From Megascapheus bottae (lineage: Eukaryota > Chordata > Mammalia > Rodentia > Geomyidae), in the NCBI GenBank assembly GCA_024803745.1, contig JANJXV010000025.1, positions 18,578,610 through 18,642,609 of the forward strand: a stretch of DNA of 64,000 nt, read 5' to 3'. The translations under genes and the position numbers were made by a program. Position 1 is the first letter of the stretch; each line of letters begins with the position of its first letter. Of this stretch, positions 52,475 to 63,909 are shown piece by piece. A model generated the notes under the pieces. It searched no databases. It saw only the letters and a program-made list of their open reading frames with translations, and was not told the DNA's origin.

Positions 52475-52580
52475 GGAAGAAGTAATTGAAGCTCAGAGAT
52501 GTTAAGTAACTTGCTCTTGAGTCACTCAGCTAGAGAGCAGTAGAATTGCAATTGAGAGCCAGACAGTCTAGCATTGCTAG
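52475..52580 (-). mobile_element. MIR fragment
   Basis: GAAGCTCAGAGATGTTAAGT, AACTTGCTCTTGAGTCACTC and AGCTAGAGAGCAG: one of the best-preserved MIRs here. Confidence 0.68.
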
Positions 52581-52603
52581 GTTCTTCTGGGTCAGAGTTA
52601 CCA

Positions 52604-52704
52604 TCTCTGCCCACTTTCCTGCCTCGTGGCTGGCTTTGAATCCCTGATCCTCAGAGCTCAGCCTCCTGAGTAGCTAGGGTAACAGGTGTGAGCCCAGCCT
52701 GGCT
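52604..52704 (-). mobile_element. B1-head fragment
   Basis: Antisense. From here to 54.02 kb the intron is unique, with no exon signature found. Confidence 0.65.
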
Positions 52705-53664
52705 ATCAGATTCTGAGCTGTGTGCATGGCCGAGCCTCAGAAGGACTGAGGGCTCCTGGAAAGACCTGGAGCAGGCTGGTTACCAGTGGGTTTTCCGAGG
52801 ACCTAAAGTTCCAGAAAATGTACTTAGTTCCTTCCAACATAATCACAACCATCTGTGCCTGCGGCCCATTCTCCTGTCCCCCTGGCACGTTCTGCCTGGG
52901 TGTGGGTCACAATCGGCAGCAGAGCTTGCAGCTCCCTTGCTGGGGTGCAGTGGCTGTTTGTTTGGCAAGAGTCCCTTCTTCAATGCAGGAACTAGATTCT
53001 GCAGGTACTTGGTCAGATGTTTTTATAGGAAACATTTTCCCTTGTGGCCTTTGGCTGCTGAGAGAAGCAGAGAAGCGTGGCTTTTCCACTCACCCCTTGT
53101 GGAAAGAATTCCTGATATCCACGAGCTATGTGTCCCCAAATCAGGCCTCTGTACCCCGCCAGTGAGGGTGAGGCCTGGCACTTGGTACCTCTGCCAGGGG
53201 CCTGTTCTCTCCGCCCCCCTCACCTCATGCTAGAAGTTTCTTTAGTGTGGAAAAACAAGTCTCATGGCTTGGATCAAACATCAAAGCCACCAGGTCCAGA
53301 CGGCAAGGTGAATCACGGCAAGACATTGGATGACCTTTAAAGTGGAGGGGCGGGGTGGGGGGGGTGGGGAGATTTGTAAAGAGGGGGTGTGTGTCAGAGA
53401 TAGGGCTGGAGGAATTTACTCCCAAGGGAATTGAGGCCATTGCCAGTGTGGAGCAGAGAAGCCGTTCTCTGTGTGTGCCAAACTGGGCAGTGGGCTTTTG
53501 TCACACATGAATTGGGAAGGGGCAAGGCTGGGGAGGGGGGTCTTTACCTGCCCAGGGAGCTATAACTTTGCAGGGAAGCTGTGGTATGGGGGCTTGGAGA
53601 GAGTGGCTAGGATGGTCGCAGCCATGCTTACATAGCTCCTTTGACAGAAAGGAGGTACCAAGTT

Positions 53665-53695
53665 CCTAATAATAATGGTGCGAGCCATTATTAGG
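53665..53695. repeat. Short inverted repeat
   Basis: Right arm CCATTATTAGG pairs with the left arm apart from a 3-base bulge; loop TGCGAG. Confidence 0.75.
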
Positions 53696-54019
53696 GCATG
53701 TGGGATCCAGGAAATCCCCAGTTTCTTCCTCCTTCCTCAGCCCTCTTGTCTGTTGCTTCTGTGGGACTGAGGCGGGGAAATGCTTCCAGCTCAAGCCTTG
53801 CCATGGTGGAACAGGGAGGCTCTGAGTCTTTAGCTCCAGGATCCCTGCCCTGGCTTAGTAGGAAAGAGAGGAGAGGGTTTTCAGAAGGGGTTGGGGCTGG
53901 GGTTGGGGGTAAGGCCTGGGGCTTCCCTGCCTAGTACCAGCTGGGGAAGCAAATCGGCCCTGTGTGTGGGGGGGGAGATGTGGTGATGATGGTTGTAACT
54001 TCCAGAAGCATTCTTGGTG

Positions 54020-54128
54020 TTTTGAAATAGGGTCTTGCTATGTAACCCAGGCTGGTTTGGAACTCATGCTGGTCCTGCCTTAGCATCCCCAGTGTTGGGA
54101 TTCCAGGCATGCTCACCATACCCAACAC
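54020..54128 (-). mobile_element. B1 monomer
   Basis: TAGGGTCTTGCTATGTAACC and CCCAGTGTTGGGATTCCAGG, a simple antisense B1. Confidence 0.75.
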
Positions 54129-54327
54129 GAAATAAACCTTCTCCCATCGCTAGCTACACCCCACATAGAGAAACAGTACAGCTCAAAACGGCCTCTTGGC
54201 TTCCTTTCCTAAGTACTTTGTTGACTTCTTACATCATACAGAGCTTTCCTGCTTTTTTGATGCCAATGGAAGGTATATTTTAGCTTCTTCAACTGTGCAA
54301 TTGTTTTTGTTTTTTATTGTCTTTGAT

Positions 54328-54553
54328 ATTGTGGCTTGAACTCCGGGCCTAGGCATTGTCTCAGCTTTTTCATTCATGTCTGGTCCTTTACCACCTGAGC
54401 TACATATAGCCCCACCTCTGGCTTTTTTTGGTTCTTAATTAGAGATAAGACTCAGACTTTCATGCTGGATGCTGGGCTGGCTTTGAATCATGACCCTCGG
54501 GTCTCAGCCTCTTGAGTAGCTAAGATTACAGGCATAAGTTACTGGCACCCTAG
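54328..54553 (-). mobile_element. B1-Geo SINE
   Basis: Antisense full-length. Confidence 0.82.
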
Positions 54554-54567
54554 CATTTCATATTTCA

Positions 54568-54570
54568 TTT

Positions 54571-54620
<50 letters not shown>

Positions 54621-54640
54621 TTCCTTCCTTCCTTCCTTCC
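54568..54640 (+). repeat. (TTTC)n-(TTCC)n tract
   Basis: Pure pyrimidine for over 70 bases, followed by a T run. Confidence 0.92.
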
Positions 54641-54875
54641 TTTTTTTTTTTTTTTTTTTTTTGGCCAGTCCTGGGGCTTGAACTCAAGGCCTGAGCACTG
54701 TCCTTGGACTTTCTCAAGGCAATCACTCTACCCACTTGAGCCACAGCACCACTTCTGGCTTTTTCTGTGTATGTGGTACTGAGGAACCTAACCCAGGGCT
54801 GGCTTTAAACTGTGATCTTCAGATCTCAGCCTCTTAAAGTAGCTGGGATTACAGGCAGGAACCATCAGTGCTGGC
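54640..54875 (-). mobile_element. Chimeric IDL-Geo / B1 SINE
   Basis: Antisense IDL-Geo to AACCTAACCCAGGGC, then antisense B1 head (TGGCTTTAAACTGTGATCTT). Confidence 0.75.
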
Positions 54876-56214
54876 TATAAAGTAAAATTTTTGTTTGTTT
54901 TGCCTTTAAAAAAAAAAAAACAAAAAACTAAGGCCCTGGACAGTCCATTGGGGGGAGGGGGTGAGAGAAAAAAAGGGGAGAAAAAAGAGGGGGAGCTCAG
55001 AGAGAGAGAGAGAGAGAGAGGCACAGAGAGTGAAAGGAAGCTAAACACTGGAAAAAAAGTGTTTCCAATAAACTGGGCCTTTCACCAGTAGCCAAAACAC
55101 TGCATTCCTGTACTTGGAGCAGTGGCCGTGTTTGCGTCTCTGGGCTGTAAATCTTGCCGAGAGTTGGGACAGGACTGTCCCCAGGACACACAGACAGGCA
55201 GTGTCCTCCAGCTGTCACTGGATCCTTAGGCCTTGGGGTGACATCGTCATCTCGCTGGGGGGCTTGGCTGAAGCCCAAGCCTAGGGGTTCTTTACAGACT
55301 ACAGGGGTCCCAGGCCAGTGAGGAACCATATGTGTGTCTCTGTATGGGGTCCTATGCCGGCTCCCCCGCCCTTTCTGGGGTTCTTTGATGGGCTTGAGGT
55401 GTTTATAGGCTTGATTCATGACTTGAGTTACCAGGGTTTTCCACGGAAATAACTTATTAAAGGGGCCATGCACACAGCGACGCTCCAGCCTGCAGTGTGT
55501 GGTGTGTATCAAAGGCGACACTGTGGCAGGCACTGCTTGATGGCCAGCTCCTAATGAGGGCCAACCAGGCCCCCGGGGGTGGGCAGTGGACAGTGGGGTT
55601 TAGGGTGCCACACCTCAGACAAACTAAAATTCAGGTTCATTGAAAATAGTGGGCGGGGTTAAAACCAAAGATTCCCAGACCCACCCTCTGCCAGGCGTGG
55701 TGCCATATAGGGGCCTGGGGCCTGCTGTCATGTACTTCTCCTTGGCATGACACTCTTCCTTGGGAGAAAATGCCAAGGGTGAGGACTACCCACAGCCTTG
55801 TGCCAGGGCTGACTGGATGGAAGGACAGATTTGAGATGACAGGGGAGAGATCTTTTAGCCTCTCCAAGGAGCCTGCCTTTTCCAGGAAGCCCTCCGTTTT
55901 TCTTGGGAAACTTCCCTGACTTTTATCGCCGTCTAAGCACCCTTGAACTAAATTGGCTTTGCATGGATTGATTGATTATCTGCCATTGGCAGCCAGACTT
56001 TTTTGGAGGCAGGGCCTGGGTCGCCTTGTGTTCTTTTAATACTATAACCAGGAAATCAGTGCTTTACTTTGTGCTGGAGTATGTGTGTAGGGTCATACCT
56101 GACCTTCTGTGGCCAGGATGCAGTCATACCAAAATGGTATGAGCAGGGTTGAAAGTTGAACCCAAAACATGTGATCAACATTGTGCTGGGTTTACCCTCA
56201 CCACCCCCGTTTAT
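54876..56214. other. Unique stretch of intron 3
   Basis: 1.3 kb without SINEs. A (GA)n run is at 55001-55019. GATTGATTGATTATCTGCC near 55965 combines PBX/MEIS- and GATA-like cores. No exon recognised. Confidence 0.5.
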
Positions 56215-56447
56215 TTTTGTGCCAGTGTACTGAAGCTTCAATTCAGGGCCTCTTGTCTCACTTGTCTTCTTTGCTCAAGGCTGGTGCTCTACCACTTGAG
56301 CCACAGCTCCACTTCTGACTTTTTGGTGATTCGTTGGAGATAAGAGTTTCACAGACTTTCCCGCCCAGGCTGGCTTCAAACCTCCATCCGCAGATCGTAG
56401 CCTCCTTGATAGCTGGGATTACACGAGTGAATCACTGGTATTTGGCT
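56215..56447 (-). mobile_element. B1-Geo SINE
   Basis: Antisense full-length. Confidence 0.82.
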
Positions 56448-56583
56448 GCACATTTTTCTTTAATTCATTATACTGCCCTGAGATTCAGCTCTCTACTGCA
56501 CATGGATATTTGTATTGCTTTCTATTCATTATTATAAACATTTGCATTCAGGTGGGTTTTTTTTTTAATTTTTATTTATTTAT

Positions 56584-56750
56584 TTTGCCTGTCTTGGGGC
56601 TTGATCTTAGGGTCTGACACTGTCCCTGAGCTTCCATGCTCAAGGACACTGCCACTTGAGCCACTTCTAGCTTTTTCCGTTTATGTGGTACTGAGGAACT
56701 GAACCCAGGGCTTCATGCATGCTAGGCAAGCATTCTACCACTAAGTCAAA
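56584..56750 (-). mobile_element. IDL-Geo SINE
   Basis: Antisense, diverged. Confidence 0.78.
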
Positions 56751-57158
56751 TGGAAGTTCATGAGGTTTTTTTGTTTTTTTTTTTTTAATATATTTTATTT
56801 ATCAGACATGCAGAAGATGTGCATTTTGTAAATCTTGTCTAGTGTACGGCGTGTCTTTTCATTCTCTAAATGGAGGATTCTTTAGAAGAACAGAAGGTTT
56901 TAATTTTGTTAAAGTTCAGGGTACCAGTTGTTTCTTTTCATGCCTTTTCTGACGTATGAAAGGACACTGGCACTGCCAAGACTAAGGTCACAAAGGTTTT
57001 CTTGTGTGACTTCTCTTAGAAAATTTCTAGTTTCAGGTTTTATATTTGGGTTTATAATCCATGTTGAATTAATTTTATGCAAGGTGTGTGTGAATATGTG
57101 TCTGGATTTTTTTTTTAATGTGAAAACCTCATGTTCTTTCTTTAAAAATCCACCCTAT

Positions 57159-57363
57159 CGGGCCGGGAGTTTGGCCTAGTGGTTAATGTGCTTGCCTAGC
57201 ATGCATGAAGACCCGGATTCGATTCCTCGGTACCACATACATAGAAAAAAAGCCGGAAGTGGTGCTGAGGCTCAAGTGGTAGAGCTCTAGTCTTGAGAAA
57301 GTCCAAGGACAGTGCTCAGGCCCTGTGCTCAAGCCCAGGACTGGCCCAAAAAAAAAAAAAAAA
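57159..57363 (+). mobile_element. IDL-Geo SINE inserted in the L1M
   Basis: Close to consensus, with AAAAATCCACCCT at 57144-57156 and 57364-57376. Confidence 0.92.
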
Positions 57364-57404
57364 AAAAATCCACCCTCTCTCTTTTGTCAAAAATCAATTG
57401 ATGA

Positions 57405-57478
57405 GCAGGAAGCATAGCTCAAGCAGTACAGCACCTATGTAGCACACAGGAGGCCCAGAGTTCAATCCCCCAGCACTG
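57405..57478 (+). mobile_element. ID-like SINE
   Basis: CATAGCTCAAGCAGTACAGC and GAGTTCAATCCCCCAGCACT, inserted in the L1M. Confidence 0.6.
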
Positions 57479-57551
57479 CCAGATTGCTTTTATTTTTGGA
57501 CTCTGTATATGTCCTTACACTAAAACGTCACAGTCCAGATTACTGTAATTT

Positions 57552-57744
57552 TTTTTTTTTTCCCCAGTCCTGGGCTTGAGCTCAGGGCCTGAGCACTGTC
57601 CTTGGACTTTCTCAAGGCTAGAGCTCTACCACTTGAGCCTCAGCACCACTTCCGGCTTTTTTCTATATGTGGTACTGAGGAATCGAACCCAGGTCTTCAT
57701 GCATGCTAGGCAAGCACTTTAACCACTAGGCCAAACTCCCGGCC
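57552..57744 (-). mobile_element. IDL-Geo SINE inserted in the L1M
   Basis: CCAGATTACTGTAATTT at 57535-57551 and 57745-57761. Confidence 0.92.
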
Positions 57745-57779
57745 CCAGATTACTGTAATTTTATGGCAAGGGTTTGAGT

Positions 57780-57845
57780 GCAATCCTTAGATCTCTGCCT
57801 CCTAAGTAACTAGGATTACAAATGTGAGCCACTGGTTCCCTGCTC
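57780..57845 (-). mobile_element. B1-head fragment
   Basis: Antisense B1 head only. Confidence 0.6.
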
Positions 57846-57950
57846 TTTATGGCATGTTTTGCAGTCTTGTTCTTTTCCCGAGTTGTATTGGCCATTTTTA
57901 GTTGTTTCCATTTCTGTATGAGTTTTAGAATCAGCCTGCTGACTTGTTGT

Positions 57951-58178
57951 TTGGTTGGACATGGGGCTTGAACTCGGGGCCTGTCCCTGGGCTCTTTTGC
58001 TCAAGGCTAACACTCTACCACTTTGAGCTGTAGCTCCACTTCTGGTTTTCTAGTAGTGCATTGGAGATAAGAGTCTCACGGATTTCCCCAGCTTGTTCTG
58101 TTTATGGTACTGAGGAATTGAACCCAGGGCTTCATGCATACTAGGCAAGCACTCTACCACTAAGCCACATTCACAACT
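57951..58178 (-). mobile_element. Chimeric B1-Geo / IDL-Geo SINE
   Basis: Antisense B1-Geo up to CCCCAGCTTG, then the antisense ID head (GGTACTGAGGAATTGAACCC). Confidence 0.72.
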
Positions 58179-58197
58179 GCATGATGTGTGTGCATGC

Positions 58198-58404
58198 ATG
58201 TGCCAGTCCTGAGGCTTGAACTCAGGGCCTGACTGTTGTCTGTTAGCTTTTTTGCTCCAAGCTAGTGCTCTACCACTTGAGCCACAGCTCTATTTCCAGT
58301 ACCTCCAACTTTTGTGATTCCTGCCCCAGCTGGCTTTGAATTGTAACCCTCAGATGTCAGGCTCTTAGAAGCTGGGATTACATATGTGAGCCAGTGTCTG
58401 GTTG
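58198..58404 (-). mobile_element. B1-Geo SINE
   Basis: Antisense, shortened linker. Confidence 0.8.
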
Positions 58405-58446
58405 TCTCTGAGCTTTTGTGTCAAGGCTATTCCCCTACTACAGTTC

Positions 58447-58600
58447 TACTTTTTTGTGTGTCTATGTGCTAGTCCTTATGAATTTGTGCTCTTGCTTCAT
58501 GTTTTCACTTCTCACTCCAGGCTAGCACTCTACCACTTGAGCCATAGCTCCACTTCTGCTAGTTAGGTGGAGATACAGTCTTACGGATTTGTATGCCATC
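58447..58600 (-). mobile_element. B1-Geo SINE, B1 end missing
   Basis: Antisense. Confidence 0.68.
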
Positions 58601-58728
58601 GAATTCTCTTGGAGTCTTTATAAATGGCACTTTTAAAACATTTTAAAAGTTACTGCTGGGTTGTAAATGTCCAATTGACTTTAAAATATTGGTCTTGTCT
58701 ACATAGGACAATGATAATGATAATGATT

Positions 58729-58890
58729 ATTTTTCCAATGCTAGGGATTGAATTCGGGTCCTTGTGTATGATAGGTAAATGCTATTCCACTTAAGTCTTG
58801 CTATGAAGTCTGGGCTGGTCTCGAACTCATGCTCCTCCTCCTGTCTTAGCCTCCTGAGTGCTGGGATTACAGGTATTTAGGACTGTGGCT
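58729..58890 (-). mobile_element. Old ID plus B1
   Basis: Diverged antisense ID (GATTGAATTCGGGTCC) followed by simple B1 (CTGGGCTGGTCTCGAACTC). Confidence 0.6.
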
Positions 58891-59879
58891 TGCTTGTGGT
58901 GGTGTTTCAGAAAAAGTTACAAAGTGGATAGTTGACTTCTAGATTCCCAAGAACCTGACCTTGCCTCATGACATTCCATAAGACAGTCAAGGGCTTGTTT
59001 CTCCTACTGAAATGGGTGTGACCTTCCTTGGGGGTCCCCAGAGCCTCGGATTATGTTCGCTGACAATTATGTGGAAGGAAGTGAAGAGCTAGATTTGATG
59101 ACCTGGCGAGGACCTATTCAACTGGGAGCTTGATGGTGACACATCATGCTGGATGGGCAGTTTGGAGGAGGGAGGGCTGGGGCCTTCTTATGGGAGATCC
59201 TGTCTTCTTTATAGAAGGGATGAACAGGTCTGCCCTACTTTACACTCTGATTTGGCCTGGGTAACAATTAGGAGGTGACTCCAGAGCCTGGAGGAGGGAG
59301 AGGCTGCAGGGGCTCTGGCCATTGGTGCTGAGAACCAGCAGACTCATTGTCCTTCCTAGAGCCCTAACCCTCAGAAGCAGCAAGTTCATAGTTGGCTGTT
59401 TTCAAAGCATAAAGGCTTGGAAATACAGATGTTGGCTGACCTTACCCCGAGGTGCTGAGAGCAGTGTTTAAAGGTTTTTTGTAATGCTTTGCTTTGGATT
59501 GGGGTTCTGGGCACAGCTGGGGAAAACACTGGAATCCATTAGTGCTTGCTGTAGCCAGGGCCCCCGATGGGAAAAGTGTCTTCCTCTCACCGCCCAAGGC
59601 CAGGAGCAGTTTGGATGCATTTATGGCCCAGAAGCTCTGCCTTGACATGACAGTGCTGAGTTATGATCCCATTCCACAGATGAACAAACAGGTTCGGAGT
59701 TTTCACTCACCTTCCACAGTCACTCAGGGCAGGTGGAGGGGGGAGGGTGGGATGGTGAAAGATTCTGGAACTGGATTATGGTGATGATTGTCCAATATCG
59801 TGAGCTTACTGAATACCACTCAACGAAAACTTTACCACGGTTAGGATGCCTGGATGTTAGGTGCATTTTACTCCCTGGA
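58891..59879. other. Unique stretch of intron 3
   Basis: About 1 kb free of SINEs apart from a MIR-like patch at 59655-59735 (CCCATTCCACAGATGAACAA). No exon recognised. Confidence 0.5.
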
Positions 59880-59945
59880 ATTGGGTGTCAGTGGCTCCTG
59901 CCTGTAATCTTAGCTACTCAGGAGGCTGAGATCTGAAGACCAAGG
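59880..59945 (+). mobile_element. B1-head fragment
   Basis: 5' part only. Confidence 0.65.
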
Positions 59946-60018
59946 AAGATTTTACCCTGAGTTTGTCACAGCAAGTGACAGGGTTGCCCTGCCTAGGGTC
60001 AGGCAAAAAGGTCAACAG

Positions 60019-60213
60019 AGGGGCCAGGAGTTTAGCCTAGTGGTAGAGTGCTTGCCTAGCATGCACAAAGACCCAGGTTCGATTCCTTGGTACCACATAC
60101 ATAGAAAAAAGCCGGAAGTGGTGCTGAGGCTCCAGTGGTAGAGCTCTAGCCTTGAGATAGTCCAAGGACAGTGCTCAGACCTTGAGCTCAAGCCCAGGAC
60201 TGGCCAAAAAAAA
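60019..60213 (+). mobile_element. IDL-Geo SINE with target-site duplication
   Basis: AAAAGGTCAACAG lies on both sides (about 60006-60018 and 60213-60225). Confidence 0.9.
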
Positions 60214-60420
60214 AAAGGTCAACAGGACAGCTAAGGCTACCTTGGCTCTCCATGCTATCCTTCTCTTTTAAAACAGAAGGAAGATGCTAGAACACTGTCC
60301 CAGACCTGTAGATTTACATGTAAGAAGTTGCTGGCCCATTAAAGCTGCTCTGGGTTGCAGCCAGATGGCTTGATGCCCACATGCTGGCCTCTGGTCTCTG
60401 TCCATTATGACTCTTTTCCT

Positions 60421-60520
60421 TTTTTTTTTGGTCTGAGACCAAGTCTTGAACTTGGTACTTGATGCTTTTACTCATCAGTGAGTGCTCTATCAACGGAGTC
60501 CTGCATGCCTCTAACCGTGT
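60421..60520 (-). mobile_element. Old right-monomer fragment
   Basis: Antisense, heavily diverged. Flanking 60.22-60.42 and 60.53-60.88 kb are unique. Confidence 0.4.
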
Positions 60521-60647
60521 GATTCTCCTTTCCCCACTCTGCAGCCTGTTCCACTGGGAAGGAGGTCAAAGAAATAAAGTCAGGCATCTGAATGCCTGTG
60601 GTTTAGTGGGGTGCTCTCTTAGGAGAAGAGTGAGGGAAGCGGGAGGG

Positions 60648-60661
60648 CCAGTAGAGGGTGG
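60648..60661 (+). promoter_or_regulatory. Weak CTCF-like motif
   Basis: CCAGTAGAGGGTGG matches 13 of 14 positions, but the mismatch is the important C of GGC. Confidence 0.25.
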
Positions 60662-60885
60662 ACTCAGGTAGAATCCAGCTTTAACTTGATGTCTCCCTCA
60701 AATATCTGGGGGTGGGAACTATCCCTCTCTGAGTGGCTGGCCCTTCTGTGCATGTCACACAGTGATTGATTGGCTGTAGGCAGAAGCCCATGCTTGTTCA
60801 AAGCTGAGGCTTGTTCACGTGTATGTGTGCACACGGTAGCAGTAAGTGGTTGCCTGAACCCAGGCAATTCTCCTGATACTGGGAC

Positions 60886-60938
60886 TTCTTGAACAAAAAT
60901 AGCTCAGGGACAGTGCCCAGGCTTTGAGTTCAAGCTGG

Positions 60939-60991
<53 letters not shown>
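60886..60991 (+). mobile_element. Right-monomer 3' end with (AC)n tail
   Basis: AGCTCAGGGACAGTGCCCAG then (AC)24 at 60943-60991. Confidence 0.72.
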
Positions 60992-60993
<2 letters not shown>

Positions 60994-61267
60994 GGCTGAG
61001 GGGGGGGATTAAAATTTGTGCTGGAACAAGTCACATGAAGCTTATTTGCCTCCTGACGGTTCAACCCCAACAGAAGGTTTTGGTTCCTGGTCCTGCCCAG
61101 GGCCTCGGAAGGTTGGTGTCTAACCACACAACCCCTTAGGCTCATCTGGTGGCTTTTAAACACATCCTGGTGCTGAAACACATCTGGACTCTGGGCCTCC
61201 GCTGAACACCACCCAGCTCTCTGTCTAGTCATGTGGAGCTCTGCAGGTGGAAAGGAGGAATCTAGAG

Positions 61268-61449
61268 ATCAAGAAGCAACCTAGTGGTACAGTGCTTGCC
61301 TAGCATGCATGAAGACCTGGGTTCGATTCCTTGGTACTACATATACAGAAAAGGCTGAGATTGGTGCTGTGGCTCAAGTGGTAGAGTGCTAGCCTTGAGG
61401 AAAGCCTAAGGACAGTGCCCAGGCCCTGAGTTCAAGCCCCAGGACTGGC
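61268..61449 (+). mobile_element. IDL-Geo SINE
   Basis: Full-length except the first few bases; (AAAT)n tail. Sequence 61.46-62.35 kb after it is unique with no exon signature. Confidence 0.83.
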
Positions 61450-62356
61450 GAAAATAAATAAATAGAGGTAACCTCTGCACCTAGATAGTGCCAGGCCCCT
61501 GCCCAGGACTGTGCTGGAGAGAAGTGAGCTTGCACCCCCTCTTCCACTTGACATCCTTCCACATTCTCTGCCCCTGGCAGGTAGAGGGTAGGGCACAAAT
61601 ACAGGCCTTTATTCTAAGCTGCCAGTGTGCCAAGGTCTTTGTGGGTCCCTCTGTCTGCTGTGCCTGCCGTGTCTTTTTTTGGTCAGCCACTCTTATTGCT
61701 TCTTCAGGCTTAGTTGTACATGGCACTTCCTTTCTGTAGCCAGCTGGATCTCCGCAGGACTGTGACTGGCCTGCATGGGCTCCACTGCCACTTGCTGAAA
61801 CAGCCCTACTTCTGGACACAAGGGATTCCAGGGAGGGTCATCCCTATTATGGCCTCTGTGGCTGAGGCAGGGTCACTTGGCAAATGCATGTTGAGCTGGA
61901 GGGAGGAAGGAAAGATTTGTTAGGGAGAAATGTGGCTCCATTTCTTCTTACCCGTGCTATCCCCGCTTTCTTCCCAGCAGGGTCCCTCTTTCCTGACCTT
62001 CTTCTTGACTGGCACTTAAGTTCTGTTTGACTGGAACTTAGGCTTTTTTTTGCCAGCCTAAAAGTAAACAGGTTTTTTTTTTTTTTTTTAAATAAAACAA
62101 AACAAAACTTGTGAAAAAGAAGGGGGGGAGGTAAAAAAAGCTTGCCAGCCAGGAAATCTCGTCATGCCAACTCTAGGCCTGAGTAGGTGGAAAGAGGTCC
62201 TGGTGGCAAAACAAGTCTTAGAGCACAGTTCCTGCTTTTTGCCACAGCCTCCCCCCTGTGGAAGTGAGGCCCCAGAGAGGATCTTGTTAGGAAAGGAAGC
62301 CCTGTAGGGCTTGCTTTTTAGCAGAAACACCATATGTGCACGCATGCGCGCGCACA

Positions 62357-62358
<2 letters not shown>

Positions 62359-62399
<41 letters not shown>
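62359..62399 (+). repeat. (AC)n microsatellite
   Basis: About twenty units, preceded by a CGCATGCGCGCGCA stretch. Confidence 0.92.
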
Positions 62400-62402
<3 letters not shown>

Positions 62403-62529
62403 TGATGAGATGTACTGTCATGGTTGGGTGGTGGCTACGCGCATGCGTGTATGTATGGAAGCCACAGCCGCCTGCAGGAACTAGACAATCCCTACCACTC
62501 ATCCTTGCCCTCACTCTTGATTTTTCTAA

Positions 62530-62625
62530 CACAGGGGCAGCCCTGTTGCCTAGGCTGGCCTTGAACTTGTGAGTTTTCTGCCTCAGCTTCCCAAGTGCTG
62601 GGATTCCAGGCTTGACTGACTTGAC
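62530..62625 (-). mobile_element. B1 monomer
   Basis: CTGTTGCCTAGGCTGGCCTT and CAAGTGCTGGGATTCCAGGC. Confidence 0.72.
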
Positions 62626-62652
62626 AAATTTTAGATGGTAATGCCAGAAATT

Positions 62653-62655
<3 letters not shown>

Positions 62656-62714
<59 letters not shown>
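62656..62714 (+). repeat. (GA)n microsatellite
   Basis: About 29 uninterrupted units. Confidence 0.94.
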
Positions 62715-62718
<4 letters not shown>

Positions 62719-63065
62719 TCTCTCCTATTCCACACCCTCCGTGCCCAGTTTCCTCATGTCTTTCAGTTTCTTGGGGCCACACTGCAGTGACAGAGAGGGT
62801 GACATTTTCCTTGCTGCCCTCCTCATCTCACGTCATAGGAATAAACACTTTCCAAGTTGAGCTCCAAGCCTCCAAGAGCCTATGTTTTGTTTCAGGGAGT
62901 GACTGTGCCATGCAGTCTCCTGAGGAGTGCTGTCCTGGGATGAGGGAGTGTGCCAGGGCCCACAGCAAGGGGCACATTTTGCACCTCCCTTCTGGAGCTA
63001 GCTAATGAACTTGGAAAGCAAAGAATCTTCTCTCCTTCCTTCCCTTCCTCCTCCCCCTCCCCACC

Positions 63066-63277
63066 TGTCCAGGGGCTTGAACTCAGGGCCTAGGCACTGT
63101 CTCTGAGTTTTTGTGCTCAGGCACTGTACCACTTTAAGCCACAGCTCTATATCCAATTTTCAGGTGGTTCCTTGGAGGCAAGAGTTTCAGGGACTTTTTT
63201 GCTCAGGCTGGCTTTGAATCACAGTTCTTGAATTCTACATAGCTAGGACGACAGGTGTGAGCCATCAGCGCCCAGCT
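63066..63277 (-). mobile_element. B1-Geo SINE
   Basis: Antisense full-length. Confidence 0.82.
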
Positions 63278-63324
63278 TGGTGAATCTTTTTTTTTTTTAA
63301 TTATCATTAATTTTAATTATTTAT

Positions 63325-63477
63325 ATATTTGCCAGTTCTGTCCTCTGTCTTGAGACTAGAGCTCTATCACTTGAGCTATAGCACCACTTCTGGCTATGTG
63401 TGTGGTACTGAGGAATCGAACCCAGGTCTTCGCTCATGCTAGGCAAGCACTCTACCACTAGGCCAAACTCCCCGTCG
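63325..63477 (-). mobile_element. IDL-Geo SINE, 3' truncated
   Basis: Antisense with an AT-rich tail. Confidence 0.78.
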
Positions 63478-63667
63478 AACTCATATGCCTTTATATGAGC
63501 TGATTATGAAAATTGTATGGAAGCATGACTGCCCAGAGTCCTAATGTAGAGACTGAATTGCTGTTAGGTCTTTTGGTGGTTCTTGTTGTTTTGGTTTTTG
63601 TTTGCGTGTTTCTGGTAAGAGTCTAAGGTCAGGCACTCGCGACTCAAATCTGTAATCCCAGTATTGG

Positions 63668-63858
63668 GACCAGGAGTTTGGCCCAGTGGGAGAGTGTTTT
63701 CTTATTAGCATGGGTGAAGACCCCAGCCTGATTCCTCAGTATCACATACATAGAAAAGGCCGGGAGTGATTCTGTGGCTCAAATGATAGGGCTCAAGCCT
63801 TGAGAAAGCCCAAGAACAGTGCTCAGGCCCTGAGTTCAAGCCCCAGTATTAGCACAAA
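63668..63858 (+). mobile_element. IDL-Geo SINE
   Basis: Full-length; preceded by a B1-head stub (CTGTAATCCCAGTATTGGG). Confidence 0.83.
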
Positions 63859-63909
63859 CAAAATAAAACAAACAAAACCCCAGTATATACAGTTTGGGGT
63901 CTGTGTATT

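Larger units (their letters stand above)
56800..58710 (-). mobile_element. L1M remnant, 3' ORF2 region, broken by SINEs
   Basis: Antisense L1 landmarks in order: GGTTTTAATTTTGTTAAAGT (56.9 kb), AAGACTAAGGTCACAAAGGT, TTTATAATCCATGTTGAATT, TGTCAAAAATCAATTGATGA (57.39 kb), CCAGATTACTGTAATTTTAT, GTTTTAGAATCAGCCTGCTG (57.93 kb) and AAATGTCCAATTGACTTTAA (58.66 kb). Confidence 0.72.
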
